Assembly (NCBI RefSeq): GCF_003073045.1
Contig: NC_037593.1
Location: forward strand, 11,394,735 to 11,458,734
Length of the DNA stretch: 64,000 nt
Source of the DNA: Pomacea canaliculata
Taxonomy: Eukaryota; Mollusca; Gastropoda; Architaenioglossa; Ampullariidae
Direction: 5' to 3'
The notes beneath the pieces are model-generated. The model worked only from the letters and a program-made list of their open reading frames with translations, made no database searches and was not told the DNA's origin. A program made the translations under genes and the position numbers. This document shows, one piece after another, positions 61,089-64,000 of this stretch (its first letter is position 1; the number at the start of each line of letters is the position of its first letter).

Positions 61089-63326
61089 GACTCACTAGTG
61101 TCCACGGCGTAGTAATCCAAGCCCTCTTCAGGTGAGGCCCTGACTGTGTAGAATATGTCGTTGTATTTGTCGGCGTCGGTGACAACAGCAGCATAGACGA
61201 GAGCTCGCGCTGCTGTGAGTTCAGCGACCTTTACTGTCGTGTTAAGGTTTGTAACCACTGGCCGCTGGTTGATACCTGAAACACAGCTTGTGGACATGTG
61301 GACATGGTTGTTTCTGGTTATAGCACTCCAGCCCTCACTCCCTCTCTTTCTTCTTTGGTTTTTCTTCAATCACACGAAACATCTCTCTCACTGATCCTGA
61401 CACAAACTCGCTAAGACACACGTAACACAAAGGTAAAGGAAAAGAAATAGAGAAGAAATGAAGAATACTGAACGAGTGCTTGACTAGGCAAGGAACTGGG
61501 AGAAGATGAGATAAGTCTCTCGGTGCTGTCTGCACGCGCTAGTACTTAGCAGGTAAGAGGTTCAAGTCCTACCCACCGCTGAACGTAGTTGTTATTACAC
61601 TAGGGCCCACCGAAGGGTTAAACTGGTCAGAGGCGTAGACAGAGAAGGTGACGGACGGGTCACACTGAAAACGCAGGTCAGCTGCTGCTCTGATGATCCC
61701 GCTACCTGTACAGGTGAGAACACACCTTGACTGTTGGTATCTTACATATGTTAAAGACTGCTACCATCATGCAACATGGGTGCCGAGGCTGTAAGGTATT
61801 TACACACGAACACACACACGGGGAGAGAGAGAAAGAGAGAGAACAGTAGAGGTTGTCACCAAGGTTACCGTATCCAATTTCAAATCTGTTAGATGCAGGC
61901 GATGACGTCATCGTGTAGAAGATTCCGTCGCCATCTGTATCGTTAGCGTTCACGTCGTATTTGAGGTCGCCGATCACTTTAGTTTTGGTCGATGATACCG
62001 AATACGAGGCTGTAAGAACAACGGAGGCACTGTGTAATTCATCTGTATCACTGCGTCCGTCCATCCTTCCGTCATGTTATTTCCCTTCTGCACATTACGT
62101 CTGTTTTCCTAACCTTTCCCTCCTTTGACTGTGTACCGTTCATAAGCCTTACCCTCCCCAGTCCCAGTGTTTCTCCCCTCTCCTTACTCTAGTGTACAAA
62201 TACTTTCTTATTTAATCTAGTGGAAGAGCAAGATATATCTTGACTGTTCTCCGTTCAAAACAATTAACGGTTCAGCTTGGTCTGGAGTGAGGCTTACATC
62301 AGACTCACCGTATCCAGTGGGGGGATTGGTGAAAGCAGGCGGGGTGTTGGGCTCCAGACGGACATCCACGGTCCCGGCAACCTCCTCCCCTTTGTCGTCA
62401 GTGCAGGCCACCACCAGCGTGTACTGGGTGGCCACCAGGTAGTTGAGGGTACCCACGCTGGGCGTGTACATCACACAGTACCCTGTTCCTGAGACACACA
62501 CACACAACGCCTTTAATGGCGGCAACTAAATGATACAAAGTCTGTTGCAAGTAGTCAGCAAGAAGAAGCTGACGCCGACTAAATCGAAGGTTGTATGCTG
62601 GTTTGTTGTTGTTGTTGTTGTTTTATTAAAGCGTGTGCGTTTACCGGATGAACAAGGCCAGATGGGAAAACAGTTGCCGCAGGGGTTGGTGGGATGGATG
62701 GACTGACGATACACGCGCACAGTGTCTCCGTCAGGGTCGGTGCAGGTGATGGGGAGGGTGGTGAGCTCCAGCTGGCGACTCTCTCTCTCTTTCACGGCCA
62801 GCACGACCTCCTGTATCGTTAGAGTCGGCTGATGAAAAACAAACAAAGGAGAGTCACATAGAGTGTAGTACAAGTAAGTTACAGGGATCGAGAGATCCAA
62901 CTGAATCACAGAAATCGTCTGAGAACTGAAAGAGAATATCACAGGAATCCTCGCAGAGAGAGTCATGGGAGTATAGAACTGAAATTAAAGTCAGTCCGAC
63001 ATGCTCACTCCAGTATACAAACGCGCGCACACACACATACTTACTGTACAGAGAGATTGCTTGACGTATTCGATAGATGATTTTTTTACCTTTTATTCTT
63101 TCTCTGCGTGTGTGTGCGTGCATGCGTGCGTCTAGTGTGCGAGTGTTTGCCTGACGACAAGACAAATTAAAATTTAAAACTTTTCTTTCTCTCTCTCTCT
63201 CATGTCGTGCGCGCGCCTCATTTCCCCATCAGTGGAACTTACTGTCGAATGGACGAAGCTGAGGAAGTCACATGACAGGAGCCACACAAGACCGCACAGA
63301 ACATGTTTACTCGTCATCATGGTCAT
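57275..63326 (-). CDS. Cadherin-like single-pass membrane protein with C-terminal CaaX motif
   Basis: Thirteen exons in phase: 63326-63243, 62828-62645, 62488-62309, 62009-61869, 61705-61577, 61275-61096, 60588-60398, 59981-59715, 59142-58867, 58575-58340, 58189-58070, 57875-57832 and 57543-57275, giving 766 residues. Residues 1-28 are a signal peptide ('LCGLVWLLSCDFLSF'). The ectodomain holds about four or five degenerate cadherin-type repeats. The best are at 300-450, with 'LDYE', 'DVNEPP', 'DPDENE' and the calcium-binding 'LDKNDNEP'; 'VTATDRD' follows. A Thr-rich stalk (about 553-566) leads to a membrane helix (about 582-604), a Cys-rich juxtamembrane 'CSAACTRC', NVKP repeats and a Pro-rich stretch, a Glu/Lys coiled coil (about 700-735), then 'KPPKRKVCNIL' at the end. 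Cadherins mediate calcium-dependent adhesion; no catenin-binding tail is visible. CNIL fits a geranylgeranyl CaaX box. Not a classical cadherin; closest family unknown. The start was chosen for the signal peptide; two more Mets follow at once. Confidence 0.85.
57832..57875 (-). CDS. 44-nt microexon of the cadherin-like gene
   Basis: Without this exon the phases of the flanking exons clash (2 against 1) and the last exon reads out of frame. With it the frame is exact. It has a good acceptor (TTACCTAG) and a GTGAGT donor, and encodes about 14 residues in the cytoplasmic tail ('QLPEEPFLFGFWKE'). Confidence 0.8.
58281..58312. repeat. (ATC)n microsatellite
   Basis: About ten ATC/TCA units in an intron of the cadherin-like gene, 24 bases from the 3' end of an exon. 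Confidence 0.9.
61044..61089. repeat. (TTG)n microsatellite next to a splice donor
   Basis: TTG units with one GCT-like interruption. They begin about five bases inside the intron downstream of the exon ending at 61096 (read as CAA on the gene strand). Confidence 0.9.
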
Positions 63327-63331
63327 CACAA

Positions 63332-63339
63332 TGACGTCA
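63332..63339. promoter_or_regulatory. CRE octamer just upstream of the cadherin-like start
   Basis: A palindromic TGACGTCA six bases upstream of the likely ATG. It is within the leader or proximal promoter. Confidence 0.4.
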
Positions 63340-63380
63340 TCTACAGCAGGTAACTGATGGCGGCCTTACAGCACCACTAA

Positions 63381-63388
63381 TGACGTCA
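63381..63388. promoter_or_regulatory. Second CRE octamer upstream of the cadherin-like start
   Basis: TGACGTCA again, 49 bases from the first. The spacing is compatible with a paired CREB/ATF-type site if this region is the promoter. Confidence 0.4.
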
Positions 63389-64000
63389 TCAACGTTTTCT
63401 GTGTAGAAGATCGGTATTTGGAGTATTGCAAGCCATCACATTATTGTGATAATTTCTGGCATACAGTTTAAAGTTATAAAAGAAAGAGAAACAAGTTTGT
63501 GTACCACATTGTTATTTTATCGTCAATTTGTATACGGTACAGCAATAGGTAAACACAATGCGTGCCGTTTATTTATTCGTTTCCTTATTTTATCTTCCTG
63601 CAAGTCACACTGAGCTAGCTTCATCTTCTAAAGTCCATCATCATCCGCACCACCACTCGCGGCCACCACCACTCAGATGTATTTCATATCTGACAGACTC
63701 CTCCTAAGAAGATTTTAAACACAATGCTCATGAGTTCGAAAAGTACTTATGGCAAGAAATAGACATTAAAACACAACCAAATTTGAAATATAACTTATTC
63801 CCTGCAATATACATCAGGTACACCCTCTGTATGAACACCTAAATAGTAACAGCTTCACACACTCTTTCAACATCTGTCTGCTAATATTTTAATTACATTT
63901 TACATTTTAAATGCAATAATCAAACACAAGTTTATTTTATAAAATCTTTAGTGTTGAGGCTGACATATATACTTAATATCAGAAGTGGTAAACATATAAA
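63389..64000. other. Upstream flank, no gene seen
   Basis: AT-rich sequence at the right edge with no coding potential. Short CAC/CAT-rich stretch near 63638-63675. Confidence 0.5.

Noticed and set aside
61520..61580. GGTTCAAGTCC box-B-like motif next to a cadherin-like exon.
   Set aside because: A single short motif with no tRNA fold and no element boundaries.

Overview
This is a eukaryotic nuclear window from an animal, most likely a lophotrochozoan and plausibly a mollusc. The support is intron-rich genes with GT-AG junctions, an unmistakable animal SRRT/ARS2 gene, AT-rich low-complexity non-coding DNA, CR1/L2-like and RTE-like LINE remains, a hAT transposon, and a lineage-specific-looking rhodopsin-class receptor and cadherin-like protein. 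Species cannot be named from the sequence alone. Exon models were assembled by hand from splice signals and reading phase.

Layout: (1) 1-1740 is a GC-rich block with a degenerate ~13-codon repeat marked by Gln-Gln/Gln-His dyads, all in one frame but broken by stops. (2) 2691-3163 (-) looks like one terminal coding exon of an unrecognised gene. (3) 11176-23590 (-) is a calmodulin-like EF-hand gene with three phase-1-joined exons and a last exon not located. (4) 28633-47351 (+) is SRRT (ARS2/Serrate): 21 coding exons plus a likely 21-nt microexon, about 953 residues. One intron (45845-46139) has minor-spliceosome (U12, AT-AC) signals. (5) SRRT intron 1 hosts an apparently intact hAT transposon with a perfect 8-bp duplication, a second non-autonomous DNA element, and a broken CR1/L2-type LINE. 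Another SRRT intron holds an RTE-like LINE fragment. (6) 54237-55649 (+) is a two-exon class A GPCR whose 234-bp intron is in frame and stop-free. (7) 57275-63326 (-) is a 13-exon gene for a 766-residue single-pass cadherin-like protein. Its cytoplasmic tail ends in a polybasic stretch plus Cys-Asn-Ile-Leu, which fits a CaaX prenylation box. The GPCR and the cadherin-like gene converge.

The genes do not form an obvious pathway: SRRT is a housekeeping nuclear RNA factor, while the other three recognised genes are signalling or adhesion proteins. The most unusual items are the CaaX-tailed cadherin-like protein with possible truncated isoforms, the U12 AT-AC intron in SRRT, the complete hAT element inside SRRT, the stop-riddled Q-[QH] repeat array at the left end, and at least 11 perfect TGACGTCA octamers where about one is expected.
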